A stretch of DNA of 64,000 nucleotides, taken from positions 3,526,720 through 3,590,719 of the forward strand of contig NZ_AP023027.1 of NCBI RefSeq assembly GCF_014467075.1, given 5' to 3'. Below the pieces are notes generated by a model. It was given only the letters and a program-made list of their open reading frames with translations, was not told the DNA's origin and did not search any database. The position numbers and the translations under genes were made by a program. Shown piece after piece: positions 6,818 through 15,634 of the stretch. The stretch comes from Anaerostipes caccae L1-92 (GTDB lineage Bacteria; Bacillota; Clostridia; Lachnospirales; Lachnospiraceae). The first letter of the stretch is position 1, and the number at the start of each line of letters is the position of its first letter.

Positions 6818-7856
6818 GAGTGCCTCCTCTCCGTTCCAGCCAAAACAAAACTGCCGGAATTAAAATTCCCAGCAATAGATTAGCAAAAAGGAACACAGAA
6901 ATATAATTTTCCCAAAGACGGACCATGGGGATCAGAAATCCGGTGATTAAAAACAGTCCGCCGTAGGAAATCCATCTGCCCCATTTCTTTTTCCCCGGAA
7001 ATGTGTTTTCAAAACTCCAGTTTCCATAGAACAGGTATCCGCTCAGCACACAAAAAACTCCAACAATCCAGAATGCGATCAGAAAAATGTCCAGCCTTGC
7101 CATGATCCCCCCTGGCATTGCTACATTCTGTGCCATGGAAATCACCGGAAACGGGTCCCTCCTGATCATCTGAAGCCCCAGGCTTCCCGCCGTGGCGGCA
7201 AACACTCCCGCCGATAAAATTATGATTCCGAGCAGTGTCTTTTTATTCATTCCCTTTTCCTTCATATGCCCCTGATAAAACCACACCAGTTCCATAGGAT
7301 GAAACAGTGCGAGCACATACAATCCGCCCACCGCCAGGTTCTTCGGTTCAAACTGCCGGATCAGAAAGGGTTTCACAGAAAACTCCGTCATGCTGAGAAG
7401 AAGGATAAAAATAAATGGGATCAGAATAAACCAGAACAGCCCTTCCATGACTCTTGCCCTGTCGTCCAGCCCCTCTCCGTTCATCCGGAAAGCCAGAAAA
7501 ATAACCGGCAGCCCGATCCAGTAAATATTCATATACGGAAGCAGGAACACCCTGGCCAAGAGCAGCATGTATGCATAAAAAAATGCAGCGTTTATAAAAA
7601 ATCTCACATAATAGAGAAAGGAAATCACCCGGTGTTTTTTTAATACTTCTTCCATAGTCAGACTGCCTTCTGCTTTTTGTACAAGCCATGGATAGCAGAC
7701 TGCGGCAATGGCTCCAAGGAGTACCGTATAAAGCCCTGTTTCACCAGATTTCAGGGCAGCTGCCTGGGGAAGGAACATGCCCACTCCGCAGAAGGTTTCC
7801 AGAAGAAAGATCCTGCTTCCCTGCTTTTTAGAAATTTCAAGATTCGCCGTCCACAT
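6798..7856 (-). CDS. gerAB: GerAB/ArcD/ProY family spore germination permease
   Basis: GerAB subunits are amino-acid-permease-like membrane proteins that bind the germinant. The 352-residue product has about ten hydrophobic segments, the expected length, and the family start region LEISKKQGSRIFLLETFCGVG. AGGAGG precedes the ATG at 7856. It overlaps gerAA upstream by 20 bases and gerAC downstream by 20 bases, so the three are translationally coupled in the order gerAA-gerAB-gerAC. The germinant cannot be read from the sequence. Confidence 0.92.
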   Translation of the reverse strand: MWTANLEISKKQGSRIFLLETFCGVGMFLPQAAALKSGETGLYTVLLGAIAAVCYPWLVQKAEGSLTMEEVLKKHRVISFLYYVRFFINAAFFYAYMLLLARVFLLPYMNIYWIGLPVIFLAFRMNGEGLDDRARVMEGLFWFILIPFIFILLLSMTEFSVKPFLIRQFEPKNLAVGGLYVLALFHPMELVWFYQGHMKEKGMNKKTLLGIIILSAGVFAATAGSLGLQMIRRDPFPVISMAQNVAMPGGIMARLDIFLIAFWIVGVFCVLSGYLFYGNWSFENTFPGKKKWGRWISYGGLFLITGFLIPMVRLWENYISVFLFANLLLGILIPAVLFWLERRGGTHEKDHH

Positions 7857-9360
7857 GATGTTTCCTCCTTCCCTGACGTTTTTTCGCCCCGTCCTTCGTA
7901 AACCATGGCCTGAAGATCATACGCCTGATAGGCAGCCGCACCATATAGTCCTCCCAGGGGTCCGTCTCTTCCACCGTGGCTGATACGGTCGGAAACAGAT
8001 ACGGGATCCCATAGCTCTGAAGCTTCATTAAATGGATCGCAATCGCAAGGAATCCGAGAAAGAATCCATAAAGCCCCCATATGGCACAGACAAGCATAAT
8101 AGAAAATCTCAATAGCCGGAACACCCCTGAAAAGCTCTCATTTGGTATAGAAAACGACGCGATGGCTGTAAAGGCTACAACAATTACCACGATTGTGCTG
8201 ACAATATTAGCGTCAACCGCCGCCTGTCCTACGATCAGACCTCCTACAATTCCTATGGTGCCGCCCAGCTGTCCAGGCAGGCGGATACCCGCTTCCCTTA
8301 AAAGTTCAAACGCAAGTTCCAAAAGCAGTACTTCCACAACCACAGGGAAAGGCACTCCCTCCCTGGCTGACACAATGGACAGCATAAATGGTGTGGGAAG
8401 AATCTCGGGATGATAATTTGCAATGGCAATATAAAATCCCGGCAGCCCAATGGCAATAAAAGAAGAAATGTATCGAAGGATTCTGGCAAATGTGGCAACT
8501 TCCCACCGGTTATAGTAATCATCACTGGCCTGAAAGAAAATGTTCAGTGTCACCGGCAGCACAATGACCTCCGGAGAATTATCCACCACGAGCACAATTC
8601 TTCCCTCCATGAGTCCGCTTGCCGCTTTGTCCGGTCTCTGAGTCAGCTGATACTGGGGAAACGGAGATTTGCTGTCCTGCTCCATGAGCTGTTCCAGCAT
8701 TCCGCTGTCAAAAATTCCGTCAATATTCAGTTCATCCAACTGTTTTTTTATTTCTTTTACTACCTCATCTTTGGCCAGATCTTCAATATACATAAGCGCT
8801 ACATCTGTTTTGCTCCTTGTTCCGATCCTGAGCTGGACAACCTTCATTCTCGTATCCCTGACCCGCCTTCGGATCAGAGCCGTGTTGGTCCTGAGGCTTT
8901 CATTAAAACTGTCCTTCGGACCGATCATGGCTACTTCCCTGTCGGCTTCCTGCACTCCTCTGGTAGGGAAAAACTTGCTGGATATAAAAATTCCCTGATC
9001 AAGCCCGTCAAAAAACAGTACCGTATCTCCTGATAAAACGGCCATGACAACTTCATCCATGGTCGTGACCATCTTCCGGTCTGCACTCTCAATGACCCAG
9101 GAGGTCACAGACTCTTTCAGAGGGTGAAGAGGGTCTGTGAGGAGAGGTTCCAATACATTTTCCTGGATCATGTCAGCTTTGGCAAGACCGTCTGTGTAGA
9201 TCACATACATTCCTGTGTTTTTTTTCTTCCCAACGTAAAACTTCTTTTTTACAATATCATTGCAGTCTGAAAATACTGCTTCGAGATATGCAATATTCTG
9301 CTCCAGATCCTTTGATATTTTACCTTTCATTTTGTGATTTTTATCATGAAATCGATCCAT
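7837..9360 (-). CDS. gerAA: GerA family spore germination protein (GerAA subunit)
   Basis: The A subunit of germinant receptors is an inner-membrane protein with a large soluble N-terminal region and a C-terminal membrane domain. The 507-residue product shows the family motifs GPKDSFNESLRTNTALIRRR near residue 150, DGRIVLVVDNSP-like GRIVLVVDNSPEVIVLP near 254, and PGFYIAIANYHPEILPT before five hydrophobic segments. The tail is basic (KKRQGRRK). AAGGTGG lies upstream of the ATG at 9360. It is first in the gerA operon and follows the terminator of the gntR gene. Expression in the forespore would be expected, but I could not identify a sigma-G promoter with confidence. Confidence 0.94.
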   Translation of the reverse strand: MDRFHDKNHKMKGKISKDLEQNIAYLEAVFSDCNDIVKKKFYVGKKKNTGMYVIYTDGLAKADMIQENVLEPLLTDPLHPLKESVTSWVIESADRKMVTTMDEVVMAVLSGDTVLFFDGLDQGIFISSKFFPTRGVQEADREVAMIGPKDSFNESLRTNTALIRRRVRDTRMKVVQLRIGTRSKTDVALMYIEDLAKDEVVKEIKKQLDELNIDGIFDSGMLEQLMEQDSKSPFPQYQLTQRPDKAASGLMEGRIVLVVDNSPEVIVLPVTLNIFFQASDDYYNRWEVATFARILRYISSFIAIGLPGFYIAIANYHPEILPTPFMLSIVSAREGVPFPVVVEVLLLELAFELLREAGIRLPGQLGGTIGIVGGLIVGQAAVDANIVSTIVVIVVAFTAIASFSIPNESFSGVFRLLRFSIMLVCAIWGLYGFFLGFLAIAIHLMKLQSYGIPYLFPTVSATVEETDPWEDYMVRLPIRRMIFRPWFTKDGAKKRQGRRKHHVDGES

Positions 9361-9392
9361 TTTTTCACACCACCTTTTAAAGTAGTATGAGC

Positions 9393-9427
9393 AAAAAAAA
9401 GAACTCTATGCGCACGCACAGAGTTCT
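9393..9427 (-). terminator. Terminator after the FadR-type regulator
   Basis: Minus strand AGAACTCT and AGAGTTCT (9420-9427 and 9400-9407) form an 8-bp stem, followed by eight T (9393-9400). It ends the veg-ispE-gntR unit. Confidence 0.85.
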
Positions 9428-9445
9428 GTCTGAAAGTCCACGGAC

Positions 9446-10126
9446 CTATTTTTCTTCTTCCTGAATCTTTTTGATTACCGTCTCTTCCTGATTGTCGATA
9501 TGACGTTTCATGATCTCTTTCGCTCTCTCTTTGTTGCCTGCGAACATGGCTTCCACCAGTTCCTCGTGTTCTTTGAGAAGAACCGCATGATATGCCGTAT
9601 CCTTGACATATTCCAGACGGTAGCGGTAAATCTGTTCTCTCAGATTATTGATGATCTGGATCAGCCGCTTATTTTGAGTCGCCTCAAAGACGGCATCATG
9701 AAATTCCACATCACAGTCTGCGATCTTAGGATTATCATCCGTCTGGATCGCCTCACGGAAATTGTCCAGGGCTTCCTGAATCTTCTCTCTGGAACCATCA
9801 TCCAGGCGCTCCGTGGCAAGTCCTGCCGCCAGTTCTTCGAGAGAGCTTCTCACTTCCAGGACATCTCTTAAATCTTTTTCCGTGATGCGGGCTACTTCCG
9901 CGCCCTTTCTCGGAATCATGACGACCAGACCCTCAAGCTCCAGCTTCCTTATGGCTTCCCTGACCGGGGTACGGCTGACTCCGAGACGGTTTGCCAGGGC
10001 AATCTCCATCAAACGCTCTCCGGGTACAAACTCTCCGGTAATGATTGCCTGTCTGAGTGTATTAAACACCACATCCCTCAGCGGCAGATATTCATTGACG
10101 TTCACTTTTAATTTATCACTGCTCAT
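9446..10126 (-). CDS. GntR family transcriptional regulator, FadR subfamily
   Basis: The 226-residue protein has an N-terminal winged helix (residues about 10-75; GERLMEIALANRLGVSRTPVREAIRKLELEGLV is the GntR helix-turn-helix) and a C-terminal all-helical FCD ligand domain with the metal-binding D/H pattern DVEFHDAVFEATQN and KEHEELVEAMF. Members sense small carboxylates or sugar acids; the ligand here is unknown. It begins 16 bases after ispE on the same strand with GGAGGG before the ATG, so it is probably co-transcribed with ispE, though functionally unrelated. Confidence 0.93.
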   Translation of the reverse strand: MSSDKLKVNVNEYLPLRDVVFNTLRQAIITGEFVPGERLMEIALANRLGVSRTPVREAIRKLELEGLVVMIPRKGAEVARITEKDLRDVLEVRSSLEELAAGLATERLDDGSREKIQEALDNFREAIQTDDNPKIADCDVEFHDAVFEATQNKRLIQIINNLREQIYRYRLEYVKDTAYHAVLLKEHEELVEAMFAGNKERAKEIMKRHIDNQEETVIKKIQEEEK

Positions 10127-10142
10127 CTTTCGTTCCCTCCAA

Positions 10143-11015
10143 TTATGATTCTCTATTGACCGGCGCTACCACATAGGCCTGCTTCACATCTTCAAAAGAT
10201 CTTAGATTGGAAAGGGCTCTCTGCGCCTTTTCCTCTGAAGCAAATATTCCAAATACCGTCGGTCCGCTCCCGCTCATGAGTGCACTCTCGGCGCCCTGTT
10301 TCAGCAGGAACTCTTTGATCTCATGGATCACAGGGTATCTTGGTATGGTGACTGTCTCCAGAACATTTTCCATCCTCCCCGTGATCCCCTTCAAATCCTG
10401 ATTTTCAATGGCAGATATCATTCCTGTAATATCCGGGTGTGATAAAAGGCCCGGCACGTCCAGATTCTCATACACAGTTTTCGTGGACACACTGACCCCA
10501 GGCTTGGCGATCAGTATATGGCAGTGCGGCACAGGAGGCAGCTTTGTAAGCTTTTCTCCAATCCCTTCTGCCAGTGCGGTTCCTCCTATGACACAATAAG
10601 GCACATCCGCTCCCAGCCCGGCTCCGATCTCACACAGTTCCTCTTCCTTAAGTCCAAGTTCAAACAGCCGGTTCATTCCTCTCAGTGCTGCGGCACAGTC
10701 AGAGCTTCCGCCCGCCATGCCTGCGGCGATAGGGATACGCTTTTCCAGATACGCTTCCACGCCGCTTTTGATTGAATACTTTTTCTTTACGGCTGCAATG
10801 GCCTGACAGACAAGATTCTGTTCATTGACCGGAAGAAATCTAAGATTGGCGGAAAGTGTAACGGAATCACCGGAAGTCTTTTTAAGCTCCAGCCTGTCAA
10901 AAAGACCCACCGTCTGCATGATCATCCTAACTTCATGATACCCGTCATCTCTCCGCCTTACTACATCCAGCCCTAAATTTACTTTTCCATAAGCTTTCAG
11001 AACTACCTTTTTCAT
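10143..11015 (-). CDS. ispE: 4-diphosphocytidyl-2-C-methyl-D-erythritol kinase
   Basis: IspE phosphorylates CDP-methylerythritol in the MEP route to isoprenoid precursors in the cytoplasm. The 290-residue product carries the GHMP-kinase substrate motif KVNLGLDVVRRRDDGYHEV at residues 11-29, the ATP-binding glycine/serine loop PIAAGMAGGSSDCAAA near 92-107 and the C-terminal LMSGSGPTVFGIF. GAGGAG precedes the ATG. It lies downstream of veg and the DUF3794 gene; veg-ispE proximity is also seen in Bacillus. Confidence 0.97.
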   Translation of the reverse strand: MKKVVLKAYGKVNLGLDVVRRRDDGYHEVRMIMQTVGLFDRLELKKTSGDSVTLSANLRFLPVNEQNLVCQAIAAVKKKYSIKSGVEAYLEKRIPIAAGMAGGSSDCAAALRGMNRLFELGLKEEELCEIGAGLGADVPYCVIGGTALAEGIGEKLTKLPPVPHCHILIAKPGVSVSTKTVYENLDVPGLLSHPDITGMISAIENQDLKGITGRMENVLETVTIPRYPVIHEIKEFLLKQGAESALMSGSGPTVFGIFASEEKAQRALSNLRSFEDVKQAYVVAPVNRES

Positions 11016-11104
11016 CTGTACTCCTCACTGTCTCCTGCCGCTGAAACTTAGTATTGTATACAGAACATTATAGTATTGTTCCTATAAAAATGCAATCCTA
11101 TTTA

Positions 11105-12664
11105 TCAATTCCATCCAATTTCTTTGACAATTAACAGTTTATCACCCGGCTTTACTTCCTCAATACCCTCATTTTGATCGCGGATATCGTCAACGGTAGT
11201 AAAATAACGTTTTGCTATGGACCACAGAGTATCTCCGTCCTTCACGATATATCCGACGATTCCCGGGATCTTCTGCAGTTCTTCATAATCCAGAGGCTGC
11301 TCAGCTACATTTGTCATGATCTTTTCTGCTTTTTTGTGGAAAGAGATGAAGTCAAATATCACATTTGCTTTAATCTCGATCTCATCCCCTTCCGTCGGAG
11401 TGGCACTGATATGATCCAGCATAACATCCAGCTGATAATCGTCCTCTTTCATCAGACCCTTAGCCTCAATAAAGTAAGAGAACGGTTCCATGTAGGAACT
11501 GCTCATCACCGGGTTCTGGTCCTCACTGGACAAAAACAGAACATCTGCCATCAGGACACCCTCCACCTGAAGCCCCTGCTCTTTGACTTCCACATCGTCT
11601 ATATTGCAGCTTCCTTTCACAGAAAGCACCTGCAAAAGTTTTCCCGGCTCCTGCTCGATGGAAAAACGCTTCGCCATCTTCATCGTAGCCTGATTTTTTC
11701 CAATCAGAGATTCAAATGCAAAGTCTTTGTACTCCGGCACCAGTGTTTTCTTCATTGTATAGCAGTCTCCCACATAAGACAGCACCTGATCTTCGTAGAC
11801 TTTAATATCACACTCAAGAGTTGCGTCAACCGATACCACTCTCTCTTCTCCGTCCACGTCCGGACGAATCTCCAGCTGATGGTTTCCGAGGGAAATGTGG
11901 ATCTTGCCGATCATTCCCGGTGCACATTCATAACACTCCAGCTCTGTATGCAGCGGGATCTCCCATCTTGCATACTGGACCGGAAGCTGTTCATCCTCTC
12001 CGAGATATAAGATAAACACATGCATATCACCCTGTATGTCGATGCTGTGGTCTTTTAATTTTCCCTGTACATTCTCAAGCTCCACCTGGCTCCAGAGTAT
12101 CTCATAGATGTTGGATTTATTGGCCGGCAGCACCAGTTCCTCTTTCATTCTGGCAATATCCTTTTTATTGACGATCAGGTCTGTCACCTGGACTTCCTTT
12201 TTCAGGGAAGATATTCCGTCGCCCAGAACATCGATAATGCCTTCCTCTTTAATCTCCTCGTTGACATGGAGGGTCAGAGTCAGAAGAATCCTTATACTCA
12301 GTTTCCTGGAATTGATCAGCACTGTGTTGATGTCATCAATGACATAAGAAACTTTCACATAATCTGTCGGCACAGCGCCGTCCATATGTATATACTCCTC
12401 AAAAGGGAGAACAAAATCCAGAGACTCTAAATAGGTCCTGGCGTCAATTGTCCCGTACAGACCTGAAAAATGGAATTCTCCTTTGATCCGGATACGGTCC
12501 ACCATCATCTCTGTCTCCTGCATGATCACCAGCCCTTTAGTCTGAATCATCTTCTCCACATCCGGCTTCGTATCAGGCACATTACAGTCCTGGTCGATTG
12601 TTATTTGTACCTGCTTTCGTTCTTTTGCGACGATTCCATAAAAATCCTTTTTGTTAAAATCCAT
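11105..12664 (-). CDS. DUF3794 (SPOCS) and LysM domain protein
   Basis: The 519-residue protein contains two DUF3794-type regions (about residues 30-170 and 300-440) and a C-terminal LysM module (GYIVKDGDTLWSIAKRYFTTVDDI near 470-490) that could bind peptidoglycan. DUF3794 occurs in clostridial spore-coat or exosporium proteins, so a spore-surface structural role is likely, but none is proven for this one. No signal peptide is visible. The ATG at 12664 has GGGAGG upstream; the ATG at 12694 is poorer. It lies between veg and ispE, an arrangement that seems common in Lachnospiraceae. Confidence 0.85.
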   Translation of the reverse strand: MDFNKKDFYGIVAKERKQVQITIDQDCNVPDTKPDVEKMIQTKGLVIMQETEMMVDRIRIKGEFHFSGLYGTIDARTYLESLDFVLPFEEYIHMDGAVPTDYVKVSYVIDDINTVLINSRKLSIRILLTLTLHVNEEIKEEGIIDVLGDGISSLKKEVQVTDLIVNKKDIARMKEELVLPANKSNIYEILWSQVELENVQGKLKDHSIDIQGDMHVFILYLGEDEQLPVQYARWEIPLHTELECYECAPGMIGKIHISLGNHQLEIRPDVDGEERVVSVDATLECDIKVYEDQVLSYVGDCYTMKKTLVPEYKDFAFESLIGKNQATMKMAKRFSIEQEPGKLLQVLSVKGSCNIDDVEVKEQGLQVEGVLMADVLFLSSEDQNPVMSSSYMEPFSYFIEAKGLMKEDDYQLDVMLDHISATPTEGDEIEIKANVIFDFISFHKKAEKIMTNVAEQPLDYEELQKIPGIVGYIVKDGDTLWSIAKRYFTTVDDIRDQNEGIEEVKPGDKLLIVKEIGWN

Positions 12665-12753
12665 AAAAAATTCCTCCCTGTCTTGTATATACAAATATAT
12701 TCAGACAGGAAGGAATCTATTCCTTCAAGATTAAAATTGTATCCGGTACAGTG

Positions 12754-12999
12754 TCAGCCTTCCAGCAGCATCATCCTGACATCTTTCGTGATCACATCCT
12801 GATAACTGAAACTGACCGTTTTACTTTTGGTACTGCTGTCGTCTTCAATCTCTACCAGAAAAATGTTCGGATATGTCTCCGTAATGACTCCCTGTGAAGT
12901 TACAAACTTGTGTCTACCTTTATTTGAGCTGATCTTGATTTTGCTGCCAATGCGCTCCTGAATTGACTTACGAATGCATTGAATATCCATCTGTGTCAT
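12754..12999 (-). CDS. veg: Veg family protein
   Basis: The 81-residue product matches Veg (DUF1021), a small protein linked in Bacillus subtilis to biofilm matrix control. The family features are the N-terminal helix DIQCIRKSIQERIGSKIKI followed by GRHKFVTSQGVITETYPNIFLVEI and the end segment SFSYQDVITKDVRM. GGGGTGAAAG lies ahead of the ATG at 12999. It sits behind a near-consensus promoter (13059-13087) as in Bacillus, where veg has one of the strongest vegetative promoters. Confidence 0.94.
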   Translation of the reverse strand: MTQMDIQCIRKSIQERIGSKIKISSNKGRHKFVTSQGVITETYPNIFLVEIEDDSSTKSKTVSFSYQDVITKDVRMMLLEG

Positions 13000-13018
13000 T
13001 CTTTCACCCCATTCTATC

Positions 13019-13047
13019 TATACAGAACTCGTGACACCTTCTGTATA
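13019..13047 (-). promoter_or_regulatory. Stem-loop near the 5' end of the veg transcript
   Basis: TATACAGAA (13019-13027) and TTCTGTATA (13039-13047) form a 9-bp stem with an 11-base loop, starting about 5 bases after the predicted start of transcription. Hairpins at this position often protect mRNA. No T-run follows, so it is not a terminator. Confidence 0.5.
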
Positions 13048-13058
13048 CTGTAAACTTT

Positions 13059-13087
13059 ATTGTATCATTATAACCGAATCCTGTCAA
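13059..13087 (-). promoter_or_regulatory. Strong sigma-A promoter of veg
   Basis: Minus strand TTGACA (13082-13087), exactly 17 bases, TACAAT (13059-13064). The -35 box is perfect and the -10 box differs from consensus at one position. Confidence 0.85.
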
Positions 13088-13112
13088 ATCTATACATGGG
13101 ATAACCAGAATG

Positions 13113-15071
13113 TTACATATCCTGTGGATTATTTTCCATATCTTCTGACGGCTGTTCCTGTACCGTCTCATCATCTGCCGCTGAGCTTTTAGCATCTTCG
13201 CTGAAATCTTCCTCTTCCTGTTCAGAAGATTCTTTCTTGGCATTAAAAATTTCCATAAACTCTTTTCCCGTGATCGTCTCTTTCTCGATCAGGAACTGTG
13301 CCGCCTCATCCAGGATGTCCATATTGGCCCTGATCAGGTCAAGTGCCTTTTTATATGCATCTTTTAAGATTCCCATAACCACCTGGTCTACCTTTGCGGC
13401 GGTGGATTCCGCACAGTTCATAACAGGACGTCCGTCCAGGTAACGGTTGGTAATGGATTCCAGACCGATCAGGCCGAACTCTTCTGACATACCGTACTGT
13501 GTCACCATGGCTCTTGCGATGGCCGTGGCCCGTTCAATATCGTTGGACGCGCCGGTTGTCACCGTATGGAACTTGATCTCTTCGGCCGCACGGCCTCCAA
13601 AGAAAGATACCAGGTCTGCCAGCATCTCGTCTTTTTTATTCAGGTACTTCTCTTCCTCCGGTCTCTGCATCGTATATCCGAGCGCTCCCATGGTCCTTGG
13701 AACGATGGTAATCTTCTGCACCGGCTCAGACTCCTTCTGAAGCGCCATGACAAGCGCATGTCCCACCTCGTGGTATGCAACAATCTGTTTTTCTTCTTTG
13801 CCGAGGATACGGTCTTTCTTTTCCTTTCCGGCGATGACTACTTCTACAGCCTCAAAGAGGTCTGACTGAGACACATACTCCCTTCCTGCCTTGACGGCGG
13901 CCAGCGCCGCTTCGTTGATCATATTGGCCAGATCCGACCCCACTGCCCCTGATGTAGCCAGGGCGATCTCTTCAAAGTCTACGCTCTCATCCATCTTGAC
14001 ATCTTTGGAATGGACTTTTAATGTCTCGATTCTTCCTTTCAGATCCGGACGCTCTACGATGACGCGCCGGTCAAAGCGTCCCGGGCGCAGAAGCGCTTTA
14101 TCCAGCACTTCCGGACGGTTGGTAGCAGCCAGAATGACAAGTCCTTTTGAAGTATCAAATCCGTCCATCTCTGATAAAAGCTGGTTTAATGTCTGTTCCC
14201 GCTCATCGTTTCCTCCGCCCTGGATGCCGGTGTCACGGCTTTTTCCGATGGCATCGATCTCGTCTATAAATATAATACACGGAGCCATAGACTGTGCCTG
14301 CTTGAACAGGTCACGGACTCTGGACGCACCGACACCGACGAACATCTCTACGAAATCAGAACCGGACAGGGAGAAAAACGGAACATTTGCTTCTCCCGCC
14401 ACTGCTTTGGCAAGCAGGGTTTTACCGGTACCCGGAGGCCCCACAAGCAGTGCTCCCTTGGGCAGTTTCGCACCGATTTTTAAATACTTGTCAGGGTGAT
14501 GCAGGAAATCCACCATCTCGGTCAGGGACTCCTTGGCCTCCTGCTGTCCCGCAACGTCGGCAAAAGTGACACCTGTCTTTTTCTCCACATAGACCTTGGC
14601 GTTAGATTTTCCTACGCCCATCATGCCGCTCTTTCCGCGCATCATAAACATCAGCAGTCCAAAGATAATGATGGCAGGCAGAATGCTCACAAGAACACTC
14701 ATCAGGACCTCAGATCCGTCCTTTGCCTTTGCCTGGTAATTTTCGATCCCTGCCTTCTCCAGCCGGTTGACCAGCTGATAATCAGGTACGGGAAGCTGGA
14801 CTACTTTGTATGTAGTCTTATACAGCGGGTTCTCTGATTCTTTCGGGATGACCGTGATCACATCACTTTCAAACACAACCTTTTTAATTTCTTTTTTCTC
14901 GATCATCTTGACAAACTTGCCGTAGGAAATCTCGGTCTCTGTACCGTTTTTCCATTTGCCTACTACAAAGTTAAACAAGACAGCCACTAAAATGGATGTA
15001 ATCAAAATCGATATAATCATCTGAATCGAATTCTTGTTATTTTTATCCGGTTTCTTCTGTCTATTATCCAC
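13113..15071 (-). CDS. ftsH: ATP-dependent zinc metalloprotease FtsH
   Basis: FtsH is a membrane-anchored AAA+ protease that degrades misfolded membrane proteins and regulators. The 652-residue product has two N-terminal transmembrane segments (about residues 16-38 and 116-136), the Walker A loop GPPGTGKT, Walker B IIFIDEID, the second region of homology [20 protein letters not shown] and the zinc site HEVGH. The start is a GTG at 15071 with AGGAGG 10 bases before it; the ATG at 15104 lies upstream of that site. The tail is acidic. In other Firmicutes ftsH is near hpt/tilS; here it is not. Confidence 0.96.
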   Translation of the reverse strand: MDNRQKKPDKNNKNSIQMIISILITSILVAVLFNFVVGKWKNGTETEISYGKFVKMIEKKEIKKVVFESDVITVIPKESENPLYKTTYKVVQLPVPDYQLVNRLEKAGIENYQAKAKDGSEVLMSVLVSILPAIIIFGLLMFMMRGKSGMMGVGKSNAKVYVEKKTGVTFADVAGQQEAKESLTEMVDFLHHPDKYLKIGAKLPKGALLVGPPGTGKTLLAKAVAGEANVPFFSLSGSDFVEMFVGVGASRVRDLFKQAQSMAPCIIFIDEIDAIGKSRDTGIQGGGNDEREQTLNQLLSEMDGFDTSKGLVILAATNRPEVLDKALLRPGRFDRRVIVERPDLKGRIETLKVHSKDVKMDESVDFEEIALATSGAVGSDLANMINEAALAAVKAGREYVSQSDLFEAVEVVIAGKEKKDRILGKEEKQIVAYHEVGHALVMALQKESEPVQKITIVPRTMGALGYTMQRPEEEKYLNKKDEMLADLVSFFGGRAAEEIKFHTVTTGASNDIERATAIARAMVTQYGMSEEFGLIGLESITNRYLDGRPVMNCAESTAAKVDQVVMGILKDAYKKALDLIRANMDILDEAAQFLIEKETITGKEFMEIFNAKKESSEQEEEDFSEDAKSSAADDETVQEQPSEDMENNPQDM

Positions 15072-15115
15072 GAACGCTTTTCCTCCTTCGATCTTCTCAA
15101 GCATTTATAGACTCC

Positions 15116-15144
15116 ATTATATGGTTTCACTGCTTGAAAATCAA
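15116..15144 (-). promoter_or_regulatory. Sigma-A promoter of ftsH
   Basis: Minus strand TTGATT (15139-15144), 17 bases, TATAAT (15116-15121), about 45 bases before the GTG start. Confidence 0.7.
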
Positions 15145-15173
15145 TAAAACAATTCTAAAGTTTTTGTGACATA

Positions 15174-15578
15174 TCACAAAAATACTACGTCTTTTTCATA
15201 ATTCTGGCTCTTGATCACGATATATGGATACGAATATCCTTTTTCCTGCTGCCGCTTCGGAACTCCGATCAGATTCGTGTCAATATAGACATGGCCTTCA
15301 TCCATAGTCATTTTTTTCACCCGGATCTTATATCCGCTTCCGGTCTGTTTCCCATATCCGATCACATAGTACATTGTCTCTTTCATAGAATACGTAAAAT
15401 GAAAAACTTTATCCTTCTGTTCATTAATTCTTGCCGTTAATTCTTTCGGCAGATTTTCTTTTTTGCAGACTGCATAGTCTACATTCTCTTTTGCGCCATG
15501 CTTCTCCTGTCTTAAACATCCGGCACAAAAGCAGCCTAAAGTCATCATGAATAACATGATATAGATATATCTTTTCAT
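15174..15578 (-). CDS. Lipoprotein with a PrcB-like C-terminal domain
   Basis: The 134-residue product starts with a signal peptide and lipobox (LGCFCAGC, several cysteines in a row). The C-terminal half, YYVIGYGKQTGSGYKIRVKK with the later SYPYIVIKS, resembles the PrcB C-terminal domain (a beta-sandwich named after a Treponema protease complex subunit). The ATG at 15578 with GGAGCG ahead gives a normal signal peptide; the frame open to 15626 is less likely. It follows deoA by 56 bases on the same strand and precedes ftsH. Function unknown. Confidence 0.65.
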   Translation of the reverse strand: MKRYIYIMLFMMTLGCFCAGCLRQEKHGAKENVDYAVCKKENLPKELTARINEQKDKVFHFTYSMKETMYYVIGYGKQTGSGYKIRVKKMTMDEGHVYIDTNLIGVPKRQQEKGYSYPYIVIKSQNYEKDVVFL

Positions 15579-15634
15579 AGAGCGCTCCGTTTTTTTATTA
15601 ACATATGAAAAAAGAAAGCTTCTCATGAATTCTT

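Noticed and set aside
12705-12730. Terminator between veg and the DUF3794 gene
   Set aside because: GAAGGAAT/ATTCCTTC can pair, but the arms are almost adjacent (2-base loop) and no T-run follows on the minus strand.
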